DNA from: RFSX01 sp965230215
GTDB taxonomy: Bacteria; Bacteroidota; Bacteroidia; Chitinophagales; Saprospiraceae
NCBI GenBank assembly: GCA_965230215.1
Contig: CBDDKN010000001.1
Coordinates: 248,001-312,000, forward strand
Direction: 5' to 3'
Length of the DNA: 64,000 nt
The translations under genes were made by a program, and so were the position numbers. The notes below the pieces were generated by a model. That model ran no database searches. It worked only from the letters and a program-made list of their open reading frames with translations, and was not told the origin of the DNA. Of the stretch, positions 51,967-60,901 are shown piece by piece (within the stretch, counting starts at the first letter, position 1; each line of letters begins with the position of its first letter).

Positions 51967-53400
51967 GTGATAAAAGAATACGAACCAGGAAGCTTCAAGA
52001 CTGATGATCACTGGTACCCTAAAGCATTGAATGCCACCATCCATCCGATGGTTTCATTTTTCTTAAATCTTGAAAAAGACAGAATAATCAGCAGGTATTG
52101 TCACCTCAACCCGATGGTAGACAAGGATAAGCTGGATGAAATATTGTCTTACAAATGCAAGCACTTCATCTGGAGTGGCGCCGATCTATTCAATGCTACC
52201 TCTGAAGATGGTAGGAGGCAGATGGTGGTTATTGAAAATAACTCTTGTCCATCGGGACAGAAATCAATGCCATTATTGGATGACAACAAAGAAGATGGCT
52301 CCTACAGACTGTTAGTAGAAAGAACATTCAAGGAATTGCTCAAGCCCAAGAAGGGTCAGATTCGGCATTCGGGATGCCTGGCAGTCATTTATGACAAGAA
52401 TATCATGGAGACCTCAGGTTATGCTTCTGTTATAGCAGATGTTTTCGATGAAAAAGTATACCTCGTCCCTTATTACAACGGCTCTGAATCTGAAAATGTC
52501 AAAATTGAAGACGGATTTATACATATAAAACCAGAAGATGAATGGATTCGTGTTAGAGCTGCATTCAGATATGTTACCCAGAGGCCATGGAACAGAATTC
52601 CTCTGCATCTAAAAACCAAGATACTTAATCCGGTTGTAGCATGTCTGGCTGGAGGTCGCAATAAGATGGTGGCGGCTAAAGCTTATGATCTTTATAATGC
52701 AGAATTGGATCAATATGGCTTGAAGATCAATATACCTGAGACAATTTGGGATATCAGTAAAAATGAAATCCCATTATGGGTGCAGAAAATGGGAGGTCAC
52801 GCTGTAGTCAAGATTCCATATTCAAATGCTGGTCAGGGTGTATATACAATAACAAGTGAATCCGAACTGGAAGACTTCATGAATAATGAGATCGATTATG
52901 AACGGTTTATTGTACAAAGTTTGATCGGTAATTATGACTGGAGTTCGATTTCTAATGAAGGCAAGTATTACCACGTTGGTACCATCCCGACTCATAAAGG
53001 ACACACCTATGTTGCAGATATACGTATGATGGTGAGCAGTACTGAAAAAGGTATCAGACCTCTATGCATCTATTCACGACGCGCAGAGGCACCGTTGACC
53101 GACGAACTAAAAAGCGGGAGTGATTCGTGGTCCATGCTGGGTACCAACCTGTCAATCAAGTTGGGAGATAACAAATGGGACTCTGATACGACAAGGTTGA
53201 TGCTGATGGATAGACGCGATTTTAACAAACTGGGAATCGGACTGGACGATCTTATTTCAGGTTTTATTCAAACAGTGCTTTCAACTATAGCTATCGATAA
53301 GATGTGTGTCAATTTATATAATTCAAAAGGCAAATTTCGCATGAAATTATTCAAGTCACTGAACAATGATGCGACTCTGCTTGATGAAATAATGCTCTAG
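51967..53400 (+). CDS. ATP-grasp-like ligase, uncharacterised
   Basis: 477 residues from a GTG start; no signal peptide. An N-terminal half without known domain (WSGADLFNATSEDGRRQMVVIENNSC-type, given in part) precedes an ATP-grasp-like region: VVKIPYSNAGQGVYTITS near 280-297 as the Lys/Gly-rich ATP loop, YERFIVQSLIG near 313-323, DIRMMVSS near 353, and CVNLYNSKGKF near 448. It is the first of three tightly spaced genes: a GshB-like ligase starts 4 nt later and an AstE-like hydrolase follows. The reaction is probably formation of an amide or peptide bond with ATP; the substrates are unknown. Confidence 0.65.
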   Translation: MIKEYEPGSFKTDDHWYPKALNATIHPMVSFFLNLEKDRIISRYCHLNPMVDKDKLDEILSYKCKHFIWSGADLFNATSEDGRRQMVVIENNSCPSGQKSMPLLDDNKEDGSYRLLVERTFKELLKPKKGQIRHSGCLAVIYDKNIMETSGYASVIADVFDEKVYLVPYYNGSESENVKIEDGFIHIKPEDEWIRVRAAFRYVTQRPWNRIPLHLKTKILNPVVACLAGGRNKMVAAKAYDLYNAELDQYGLKINIPETIWDISKNEIPLWVQKMGGHAVVKIPYSNAGQGVYTITSESELEDFMNNEIDYERFIVQSLIGNYDWSSISNEGKYYHVGTIPTHKGHTYVADIRMMVSSTEKGIRPLCIYSRRAEAPLTDELKSGSDSWSMLGTNLSIKLGDNKWDSDTTRLMLMDRRDFNKLGIGLDDLISGFIQTVLSTIAIDKMCVNLYNSKGKFRMKLFKSLNNDATLLDEIML

Positions 53401-53404
53401 CACT

Positions 53405-54397
53405 ATGTCTGGATTAAAGTTTCTCGTATTGACTGATCATGGGGCTCATTCGGCACAAAACTCCATATATGCAATCGTAAGGGACCTTACAGTACATGAG
53501 GATGTGGAATCAGTGCATGTCGCATCAAGATCCATTGAGGCCAATTCAGCTTTTTTCGAAGGTGATGTTAGTTCAGAAATTGAGGTGAGTCTCGCTGATA
53601 AGGATTTTGCTTATAGCGATGATGGACAAGCATATCAGTTGAGAACGAAATTGGTATGTGATTTCTTCGATGCCATAATCATGAGAGTACCCAGGCCTGT
53701 GACGGATTATTTTCTGGACCAACTGGCTGAAAACTATGCCAACAAATATATCGTGAATCACCCATCCGGCATTAAATTGACCAGCAGCAAAGAATTTCTA
53801 CTCAATTTCAAGGAATTATGCCCTCCAATTCGTCTATGCACAACCATTGATGAGATTAAAGAATTCGCACATGAATATGATATTGTATTAAAACCTTTGC
53901 GGGACTACGGGGGAAGAGGAATAATGAGGATAATTGGGGGTAAACTTGATGACGGTAAGGAGGTCTATGATCTTGATACATACCTCGGTAATTTGGAAGA
54001 GAAGTTAGGTGCGGAAGCTTATCTTGCCATGAAGTATCTTAAGAATGTAGTCCAGGGAGATAAAAGATTGCTTGTTGTAGATGGAGAAATTCTGGCGGCC
54101 AGTTTGCGTCTGCCAGCAAATGATTCCTGGCTTTGTAATGTGGCTATGGGTGGTCATTCTGTGGATGCCATTGCAGATCATGAAGAATTTGAAATGGTGG
54201 ATAAGATAAATGCCGTCATGAATAAGTATGGGATACTTATGTATGGTGTAGATACCCTTGTCGGTGATGATGGCAAGCGGGTTTTGTCAGAAATAAATAC
54301 GATGAGCATAGGCGGCTTTATGCAGGCTCAGGCCCAAACGGGAAGACCGATAATTAACCATTTGGTGAATAAAATAATTAAATATGCAAGGATATAA
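53405..54397 (+). CDS. GshB/RimK-like ATP-grasp ligase
   Basis: 330 residues. The N-terminal GshB-like domain has FDAIIMRVPRPVTDYF near 91-106 and YIVNHPSGIKLTSSKEF near 118-134. The ATP-grasp domain has VLKPLRDYGGRGIMRI near 160-175, GDKRLLVVDGEILAASLR near 220-237, GVDTLVGDDGKRVLSEINTMS near 282-302, with the Mg-binding Glu and Asn in SEINTMS. The fold joins an amine to a carboxylate with ATP, as glutathione synthetase does; no gamma-glutamylcysteine ligase is nearby, so classical glutathione synthesis is unlikely from this locus. The AstE-like gene overlaps its 3' end by 14 bp. Confidence 0.85.
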   Translation: MSGLKFLVLTDHGAHSAQNSIYAIVRDLTVHEDVESVHVASRSIEANSAFFEGDVSSEIEVSLADKDFAYSDDGQAYQLRTKLVCDFFDAIIMRVPRPVTDYFLDQLAENYANKYIVNHPSGIKLTSSKEFLLNFKELCPPIRLCTTIDEIKEFAHEYDIVLKPLRDYGGRGIMRIIGGKLDDGKEVYDLDTYLGNLEEKLGAEAYLAMKYLKNVVQGDKRLLVVDGEILAASLRLPANDSWLCNVAMGGHSVDAIADHEEFEMVDKINAVMNKYGILMYGVDTLVGDDGKRVLSEINTMSIGGFMQAQAQTGRPIINHLVNKIIKYARI

Positions 54398-55364
54398 CGC
54401 GTTTACTGATGCGCTCTATATAAAGGATTTCGATCCTGAACAGGTTCCAGTTGGATCCAAATCATACTATTGGTTGCACTTGGTGTCAGACAGTTTTGCC
54501 AATCCTATTGCCATACCGCTTTTGGTGGCAAAGGGGCATATGGAAGGTCCAGTGCTGGGCTTGACTGCTGCTGTTCACGGAAATGAGCTAAACGGAATAC
54601 CTGTTATCTATAGGTTATTCAATGAGATAGATGTCAATGAACTTAGGGGTATGATTATAGGTGTTCCTGTGGTTAACATTCCTTCGTTTATGAGAAAGAA
54701 GCGAAGGTTTATTGACGGTGTTGATATCAATCACATCTTTCCGGGCAAACCTGATGGTAATGTAAGTCAGGTGTACGCACATCGATTTATTGACAGACTG
54801 ATCAAGCATTTTGATTATTTGCTTGACCTCCATACGGCGAGTGTGGGCAGGATAAACTCCTATTACATCAGAGCCGATATGGATCAGGAAGAAACCAGGC
54901 AATTGGCTATGTTGCAGAATGCCGATATCATTGTCCATAATCCGCCATCTGACGGTACGCTAAGAGGTGCTGCTGATGAGTTGGAGATTCCAGCCATCAC
55001 ACTGGAAGTCGGAAATCCAAGTACTTTTCAACGCAAACTTATTCGGAGTGGGGTTGAGGGTATTCATAATGTCCTGTGTCATCTTGATATGGTTGACGAT
55101 GAGATCGAGGCTCCTGAGAAGGAAACAATAGTATGTAAGTCATCGTATTGGTTGTATACGGATAAAGGGGGCATTCTGAGTGTCAATGTCAATTTGCTAG
55201 ACCGGGTAAGTAAGGGTGATAAATTGGCAAGCTTGCATGATATCTTTGGTAGTCATATCAAGGATTACCTTGCTCCTGAGGATGGTATTGTTATCGGTAA
55301 GAGTGTTAGCCCGGTGAATCAGACAGGTGGGCGTATTCTTCACTTAGGAATTGTTGACAAATAA
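54384..55364 (+). CDS. Succinylglutamate desuccinylase/aspartoacylase family zinc hydrolase
   Basis: 326 residues of the M14-like AstE/AspA family. Zinc ligands H65 and E68 are in AAVHGNELNGIP, the third His in LLDLHTASVGR near 143-153, and the likely catalytic Glu in ITLEVGNPSTF near 203-213. A C-terminal beta-domain (SYWLYTDKGGILSVNVNLLDRVSKGDKLA, in part) resembles the lid of deacylases. It removes an acyl group from an amino acid or peptide. Overlap with the ATP-grasp gene implies a joint pathway in which a ligase product is trimmed, or a peptide is recycled. Confidence 0.88.
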   Translation: MQGYNAFTDALYIKDFDPEQVPVGSKSYYWLHLVSDSFANPIAIPLLVAKGHMEGPVLGLTAAVHGNELNGIPVIYRLFNEIDVNELRGMIIGVPVVNIPSFMRKKRRFIDGVDINHIFPGKPDGNVSQVYAHRFIDRLIKHFDYLLDLHTASVGRINSYYIRADMDQEETRQLAMLQNADIIVHNPPSDGTLRGAADELEIPAITLEVGNPSTFQRKLIRSGVEGIHNVLCHLDMVDDEIEAPEKETIVCKSSYWLYTDKGGILSVNVNLLDRVSKGDKLASLHDIFGSHIKDYLAPEDGIVIGKSVSPVNQTGGRILHLGIVDK

Positions 55365-55466
55365 TGTCAAGCAGTTTAACATTCTTGTCTTTCAGCATTT
55401 TCCAGACCGTAAATTGGAACGAGATAACATATATTTAGTAAAAAAGTAGATTCAATCAATCATATT

Positions 55467-58262
55467 ATGTTCAAATACTATTCTACACTACTGTTTCTTG
55501 TATTTTTTGGCCTTCAGGCTGAAGCACAGGTTTACATCGATATGATGTATGAAAAGCAATACACTTTTGAGGAAATCATAGATTCCACGGAGCGTTATTT
55601 TGACATTGTTGGACGAGATAAGGGCATGGGTTACAAACCCTATCGCAGATGGCGATATGAAGCGCAGAGGTCATTGGATGAAAATGGAATGATCAAGACT
55701 TACGCTGAAGACATGCAACAATTCAGGAAGTTTGTCAAGGGATATCCGGTTGAAAATAACAAGACCGTTACCGGAACCTATACAGAGATGGGGCCTACTT
55801 CGGCTGTCAATACATCTACTTGGTCATCTGCCCTCGGTCGATTTTCTGCTGTTGGTCTTGATATCAATGATCCAGACCATGTTATAGTAGGTTCACCTAC
55901 TGGAGGAATCTGGCGTACTATTGACAAGGGTAATTCGTGGGTGCCATTATACGATTATGGATCTAATATGGATATCCGCTCATTGGAGATAAGTCATTCT
56001 GATTCTGATAAATATTTTGCAGGAACTTCAGGCGAGATTTTGATTTCCGAAGATGGAGGACTTACATGGGATGAGGCGGCAACCGGTCCTACCAACAGAG
56101 ATGTGAATACGATCATCATGGACCCTACGGATGACAATATCTTATTGGCTACCGATAGAAACGGTAAACGTATCTGGAGATCTACGGATGGCGGTTATAA
56201 TTGGTCGAATGTACATTCTACGCCAGGTAACTCATATGATATTGAGTTTAAGCCCGGAGATCATAATACGGTATATGCATCTGGTAGTGGATTTATTGCA
56301 AAGTCAACGGACAATGGTGCCACTTGGACCAATTTGTCAGGACCATGGCTGGGTGGTGTCATCATGATGGCTGTGACCCCAGATGCACCTGACTATATAT
56401 ACGCACTTCAAGAGACGTCAGGGGGTTACCATGCTACATTCAGGTCTACCAATGGCGGAACTAGCTGGACAACACAATCTGATAATTCTTCAGGGTCAAA
56501 TAATATTCTGACTTACAATCAAAACAGTACCGGAGGACAGGCGCCTCGTGATATGGATATAGTTGTGAATCCAGATGATAAAGATGAGGTCTATGTGGCA
56601 GGTACAGAATTGTGGAAATCTGAAGATTCTGGTGTAAACTTCAGCAAAGTTGCCGATTGGTTGGTGTACAGTTCATTGCCTTTTATTCATGCTGACGTCG
56701 ATTTGTTATACTATAACGAAAACGGATTTTATGCAGGGACCGATGGTGGTCTGTTTGTCAGCACAGACAATGCAACCAGTTGGACAGACTGGACAGCGGG
56801 TACAGGGGTACGTCAATTTTACAGAATTGGTGCTTCTGAAACGGATCCGGATCGGGTCTCTGGAGGATCTCAGGATAACGGTACAGGTACCATCGTAAGC
56901 GGTACCTGGTATGATTGGGTGGGTGCTGACGGAATGGAGACATTTATCGATTGGTCGGATGAAGATGTTATTTATACCAATATCCAGTTTGGAGGTCTGT
57001 ATAAGACCGTTAATGGTGGCCAATCCCGTGTAAGTATTACCAACACACCTGGTTCCGGTGCGTGGGTTACACCTATGGAACAGGACCCACAAGTTGCTAA
57101 TACGCTCTATCAAGCTAAAGCAGAAGTTTATAAAAGTACCAATGGTGGTAGTTCATGGTCTGCAATAAGCAGTATTGCGCATGGTGGCAATTGCCGGGAA
57201 TTGGAAGTGGCACCTTCGGACAATCAGACAATATATGCTTCTTGGGGAAGCGTTCTTTACAAAACAAATAATGGAGGAACTTCATGGGATTCCATAACAC
57301 CTCCAGGTGGTTCACACATCAACTATATTGATGCGCATCCAACAGATCCAGACAGGGTTGTTCTGGCGATGTCGGGTAAAATATTTGAAAGTCTAGATGG
57401 AGGGACAACATGGTCTCAGATCACCTATAACCTTCCCAATATTACCTATTACTGCGCCATCTACGCTAACGATGGTAATGATGGTATTTTTGCCGGTGGA
57501 AGGCCAGGCATATATTTCATAGACAACTCAACTTCAAATACCTGGATAAACGCATCATTTAATATGCCGGCAGTTCAGGTAAGAGAACTGGAGATACGGA
57601 ATGGAACCATGTATGTGGCTACATATGGACGTGGTCTTTGGAAAGCTGATGTTATGAGTAAGACGGGCTTTGATTGCGCGAATGCTACTGTATTGAATGA
57701 TGAAGGAAGTTTTACAGCACCCGGACCGAATCATGGGAATGGTTGCCACAATTGCACAGGAAGTACGCATGCCAATTGGTATATCTATACACCTCCTGCA
57801 GATGGATTTGTTTCTATCAATTCTTGTCTTGGAGGCGAGGACACAAACTTGTTTGTCTATGATGGTAATTGTGCCAATTTAAATCAGATAGCCAATAGCG
57901 ATGATGATTGCGAGATCAATTATGGAGGGGCAGCCAATGCATCTGAAGTGAACGATATTCCAGTTACGGCTGGGACCCCAATTTATATCGAATGGGATGA
58001 CAAGTGGAGCGATGACCATTTCATATGGCATCTTGAGTTTTGTATGCCAAGTTTTACCGGTGCCTCACAATTGACGGGTTCACAAAGCAGCTCTATGCAG
58101 TATGAGACAGATGGCGCTATCGACTCTGATCAGATAATCAGTGGTTCGGGCACCAACATAATCTATGATGCAAAGATGGGCGTGGAATTGTTACCTGGAT
58201 TTGAAATATTACAGGGGGCTCTGCTCAAAGCCTTGACTGACGGCTGTGGCGGATTTGAATAA
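55467..58262 (+). CDS. Exported BNR/Asp-box beta-propeller protein
   Basis: 931 residues with a signal peptide (ends LQAEAQ). Eight Asp-box motifs of S.DGG..W type lie between about 145 and 660 (for example SEDGGLTW, STDGGYNW, STDNGATW, SLDGGTTW), forming sialidase/sortilin-like propeller blades. A C-terminal Cys-rich PPC-like region follows (CHNCTGSTHANWYIYTPPADG near 765), and the last about 70 residues (IISGSGTNIIYDAKMGVELLPGFEI) match the coathanger-stack domain of Bacteroidota surface proteins. No catalytic sialidase arginine triad is evident, so the protein may bind ligands rather than cleave them. It is a paralogue-like relative of the frameshifted protein at 20-23 kb. Confidence 0.85.
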   Translation: MFKYYSTLLFLVFFGLQAEAQVYIDMMYEKQYTFEEIIDSTERYFDIVGRDKGMGYKPYRRWRYEAQRSLDENGMIKTYAEDMQQFRKFVKGYPVENNKTVTGTYTEMGPTSAVNTSTWSSALGRFSAVGLDINDPDHVIVGSPTGGIWRTIDKGNSWVPLYDYGSNMDIRSLEISHSDSDKYFAGTSGEILISEDGGLTWDEAATGPTNRDVNTIIMDPTDDNILLATDRNGKRIWRSTDGGYNWSNVHSTPGNSYDIEFKPGDHNTVYASGSGFIAKSTDNGATWTNLSGPWLGGVIMMAVTPDAPDYIYALQETSGGYHATFRSTNGGTSWTTQSDNSSGSNNILTYNQNSTGGQAPRDMDIVVNPDDKDEVYVAGTELWKSEDSGVNFSKVADWLVYSSLPFIHADVDLLYYNENGFYAGTDGGLFVSTDNATSWTDWTAGTGVRQFYRIGASETDPDRVSGGSQDNGTGTIVSGTWYDWVGADGMETFIDWSDEDVIYTNIQFGGLYKTVNGGQSRVSITNTPGSGAWVTPMEQDPQVANTLYQAKAEVYKSTNGGSSWSAISSIAHGGNCRELEVAPSDNQTIYASWGSVLYKTNNGGTSWDSITPPGGSHINYIDAHPTDPDRVVLAMSGKIFESLDGGTTWSQITYNLPNITYYCAIYANDGNDGIFAGGRPGIYFIDNSTSNTWINASFNMPAVQVRELEIRNGTMYVATYGRGLWKADVMSKTGFDCANATVLNDEGSFTAPGPNHGNGCHNCTGSTHANWYIYTPPADGFVSINSCLGGEDTNLFVYDGNCANLNQIANSDDDCEINYGGAANASEVNDIPVTAGTPIYIEWDDKWSDDHFIWHLEFCMPSFTGASQLTGSQSSSMQYETDGAIDSDQIISGSGTNIIYDAKMGVELLPGFEILQGALLKALTDGCGGFE

Positions 58263-58281
58263 TTAATAAAGAAATATTACT

Positions 58282-58314
58282 AAAAAAAGGAGCTCATAAT
58301 GAGCTCCTTTTTTT
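58282..58314. terminator. Bidirectional terminator
   Basis: Seven A, then ggagctc, loop ataat, gagctcc and seven T: a near-perfect symmetric hairpin between the two convergent genes, with a T7 run on either strand. Confidence 0.92.
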
Positions 58315-58316
58315 AT

Positions 58317-60761
58317 TTAAGGCTGGACATTCTCGTCCATGTTTTTGTTTTTCACATGTTTTTCAAGCCATTGATCCTGCTCCCATAGCAAGTGCAGAAT
58401 GCTTTCCTTGGCTACATAACCATGGCTTTCTTTTGGCAGCATGACAAGTCTTACCGTTGCACCCAAACCTTTTAAGGCATTGAAATAGCGTTCGCTTTGC
58501 ATAGGGTAGGTACCACTATTGTTATCTGCTTCTCCATGTATTAGAAGTAAAGGTGTCTTCATCTTATCAGCATGCATAAAAGGAGACATATTATAATATA
58601 TCTCAGGCGCATCCCAGTACGTACGTTCTTCTCTTTGAAAGCCGAAAGGCGTAAGCGTTCTGTTGTAAGCTCCTGATCTTGCAATACCTGCAGCAAAAAG
58701 ATCAGAATGACTGAGTAAGTTGGCCACCATGAAAGCACCGTAGCTATGACCTCCTACAGCAACACGTTCCCTGTCTATATATCCCATTGCATCTACCGCG
58801 TCGATTGCTGCAGCTGCATTCGCTACAAGTTGCGACCTGAAAGAATCATTCGGTTCATCATCACCTTCACCAACTATAGGGAACGCAGCATCATCAAGGA
58901 CGACATAGCCCTTGGTGACCCAATATAATGGTGAACCCCAGAATGGATATGTGAATTCATTTGGATTTTGAGTGTTCTGAGATGCACTGCTTTTATCCTT
59001 GTATTCTCTTGGATAAGCCCATAGAATCATCGGCATCTTTTCTTTCTTGATCGTATCATATCCAATCGGAAGATATAATGTTCCAGACAGCTCAAGTCCA
59101 TCATCTCTTTTATATGTGATAACCTCTTTGTGTACATCCTGAATTGATTTGAAAGGACTTTCAAATGAAGTCATTTCTGTAAGCTTACCAGAGCTCAAAT
59201 CACGCATATAATAATTGGGATAATCCGAAGACGATTGGATTCTTACAAGAACATTCTGATTGTCTGGGTCGTAGTCATAAAGCGACTCCAATTTATCAGT
59301 ATACTCAGATTGGTATATACGTTTTTTGGTTCCTGATTCTATATGCATTTTATCAAGAAAAGGGAATTGCCCTTCTTTCGTATATCCGCTTCCACTAAGG
59401 AAAAGATGTCCATCTCTCTTTGTTAGTACATAAGAACCATATTCATTACGTTCAGATTGGAATCTGCCAGGATCGCTGTATCTGTCCTGGTAGTTTCTGT
59501 CTTCTACTATTCTTACTTCTTCATCCGGGTTACTTGGATTGAAGAAATAGGTTTTGGTGTTACGTGTAGACCACCATCTATCATAAGCTACAGCCAGACC
59601 ATCATCACACCAACTTACTGTTGAGAGTCTATTGACTACTTTCATAAGACTTCGACCTTCACCATCAAATGGCGCATCTAATTGGAATACCTCATCCCGG
59701 TAATCTACTTCCATTTTAGGATCTCCTTTATCCAATGCTTCTACATAGACAAGACTAGCTGGTTTGTCAGAACGCCATCTCAGACTTCTGCGCCCTTCGC
59801 GTGTAGCCGCAAATCCTTTTGGCATGACTTCCATGAGTGGAACGGTAAGCACTGTATTGACAACACTTCCATCATTGTTATAAACTATCGTTTCAAATGG
59901 GAACCTGTAATAGGGTACGATGTAAGAGAATGGCTTTTTGATATGTGAAATCATGATGTAATTGCCATCAGGTGAAAAGCTTATATCATCATACATGGCT
60001 GTTTCCAAAAACAGTTCTTTCTCGCCTGAAGTTGAGACTTTATAAAGTTCAGACATGGCAAGCTGCTCAAAATTGTGTTCATCATTTGGATTTTTAAGCA
60101 AATCCTGGTATGTCCTGTTCTGTGCTTCTTCCCCATCGGATACAGAAATCGTAGGCCCTGTTGGTACAGTTGATTTGGTGTCTATGAGTCCTTGTCTTTC
60201 ATTGCTCAACATTTTGACTAGGATATGCTCACTGTCTTCAAACCAATTTATGGCATCACCCATATTCGCGTTGATATTATCCTCGGTGAGTCTTCGCGCT
60301 TGCTGGTTCATCACATCAATGCACCAAAGTTCTACGCCTTTAGATGTGGTATTTGTAAATGCAATTTTTTTCTGATCAGGTGACCAGGAGATATTACTGA
60401 TTCTGGCTGGATAAGGCATTCCCGCAATTTCCAAAGGTTCTTTTCCTTTTTTATTTATTCTAATTTTTAAGTTGGTAAAATACCTTGTTCTGGATCCAAT
60501 ATTTGTTTGAGGGTCAATTCGAAGACCTCCAAGACGCATTTCTGTTCTTGATAACTCATCAATAGATTTATAAGCACTTCTATATCCGAAGAGCATACAT
60601 GATTTGGACTCATCCATCATAACGGATGGTGCCAGCTCTATATCTACCAGTTCTAGTATTTCTTCACTGGGTTTTTGATATTCGAGATTCAATTGGCCTA
60701 TAGATAATGCGCTGAACAAGAGTGCACATGATAGGATAAGATAGTTTTTTATGTGTTTCAT
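58317..60761 (-). CDS. Exported S9 prolyl-oligopeptidase-family peptidase
   Basis: 814 residues with a signal peptide (ends SIGQ, about residue 23). An N-terminal beta-propeller (about 60-530) is followed by an alpha/beta-hydrolase domain. Ser673 is the nucleophile in GGHSYGAFM; the Asp is in LLIHGEADNNSG and the His in PKESHGYVAKES near the end. The form resembles glutamyl endopeptidase and dipeptidyl-peptidase-like members of S9 rather than cytosolic oligopeptidase. It degrades peptides in the periplasm. It shares a bidirectional terminator with the BNR gene and is divergent from pyrG. Confidence 0.92.
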   Translation of the reverse strand: MKHIKNYLILSCALLFSALSIGQLNLEYQKPSEEILELVDIELAPSVMMDESKSCMLFGYRSAYKSIDELSRTEMRLGGLRIDPQTNIGSRTRYFTNLKIRINKKGKEPLEIAGMPYPARISNISWSPDQKKIAFTNTTSKGVELWCIDVMNQQARRLTEDNINANMGDAINWFEDSEHILVKMLSNERQGLIDTKSTVPTGPTISVSDGEEAQNRTYQDLLKNPNDEHNFEQLAMSELYKVSTSGEKELFLETAMYDDISFSPDGNYIMISHIKKPFSYIVPYYRFPFETIVYNNDGSVVNTVLTVPLMEVMPKGFAATREGRRSLRWRSDKPASLVYVEALDKGDPKMEVDYRDEVFQLDAPFDGEGRSLMKVVNRLSTVSWCDDGLAVAYDRWWSTRNTKTYFFNPSNPDEEVRIVEDRNYQDRYSDPGRFQSERNEYGSYVLTKRDGHLFLSGSGYTKEGQFPFLDKMHIESGTKKRIYQSEYTDKLESLYDYDPDNQNVLVRIQSSSDYPNYYMRDLSSGKLTEMTSFESPFKSIQDVHKEVITYKRDDGLELSGTLYLPIGYDTIKKEKMPMILWAYPREYKDKSSASQNTQNPNEFTYPFWGSPLYWVTKGYVVLDDAAFPIVGEGDDEPNDSFRSQLVANAAAAIDAVDAMGYIDRERVAVGGHSYGAFMVANLLSHSDLFAAGIARSGAYNRTLTPFGFQREERTYWDAPEIYYNMSPFMHADKMKTPLLLIHGEADNNSGTYPMQSERYFNALKGLGATVRLVMLPKESHGYVAKESILHLLWEQDQWLEKHVKNKNMDENVQP

Positions 60762-60830
60762 ATAAGATTATTGTTATAAAGGATAATAGGGCATTTAAAA
60801 TAAGAGATTTCGATTAAAGCCTTTTAAAAT

Positions 60831-60860
60831 ATTGATGCCTTTAAGATTTTATTATCTTTG
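60831..60860 (+). promoter_or_regulatory. Promoter of pyrG
   Basis: ATTG (60831-60834) and TATCTTTG (60853-60860) separated by 18 nt match the Bacteroidota -33/-7 consensus. The -7 box overlaps the more upstream in-frame GTG, which rules that codon out as the pyrG start. Confidence 0.7.
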
Positions 60861-60901
60861 TGTCCCGTAGTGAAAAATGCTGCATTTATAATTCAATTAA
60901 G

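Noticed and set aside
53405..54397. Glutathione synthetase as a firm call
   Set aside because: The fold fits, but no gamma-glutamylcysteine ligase is present and the operon context points to another ligation.
60860..60901. GTG as the pyrG start, adding 14 residues
   Set aside because: It lies within the TATCTTTG -7 box; the ATG at 60902 gives the standard CTP synthase N-terminus.
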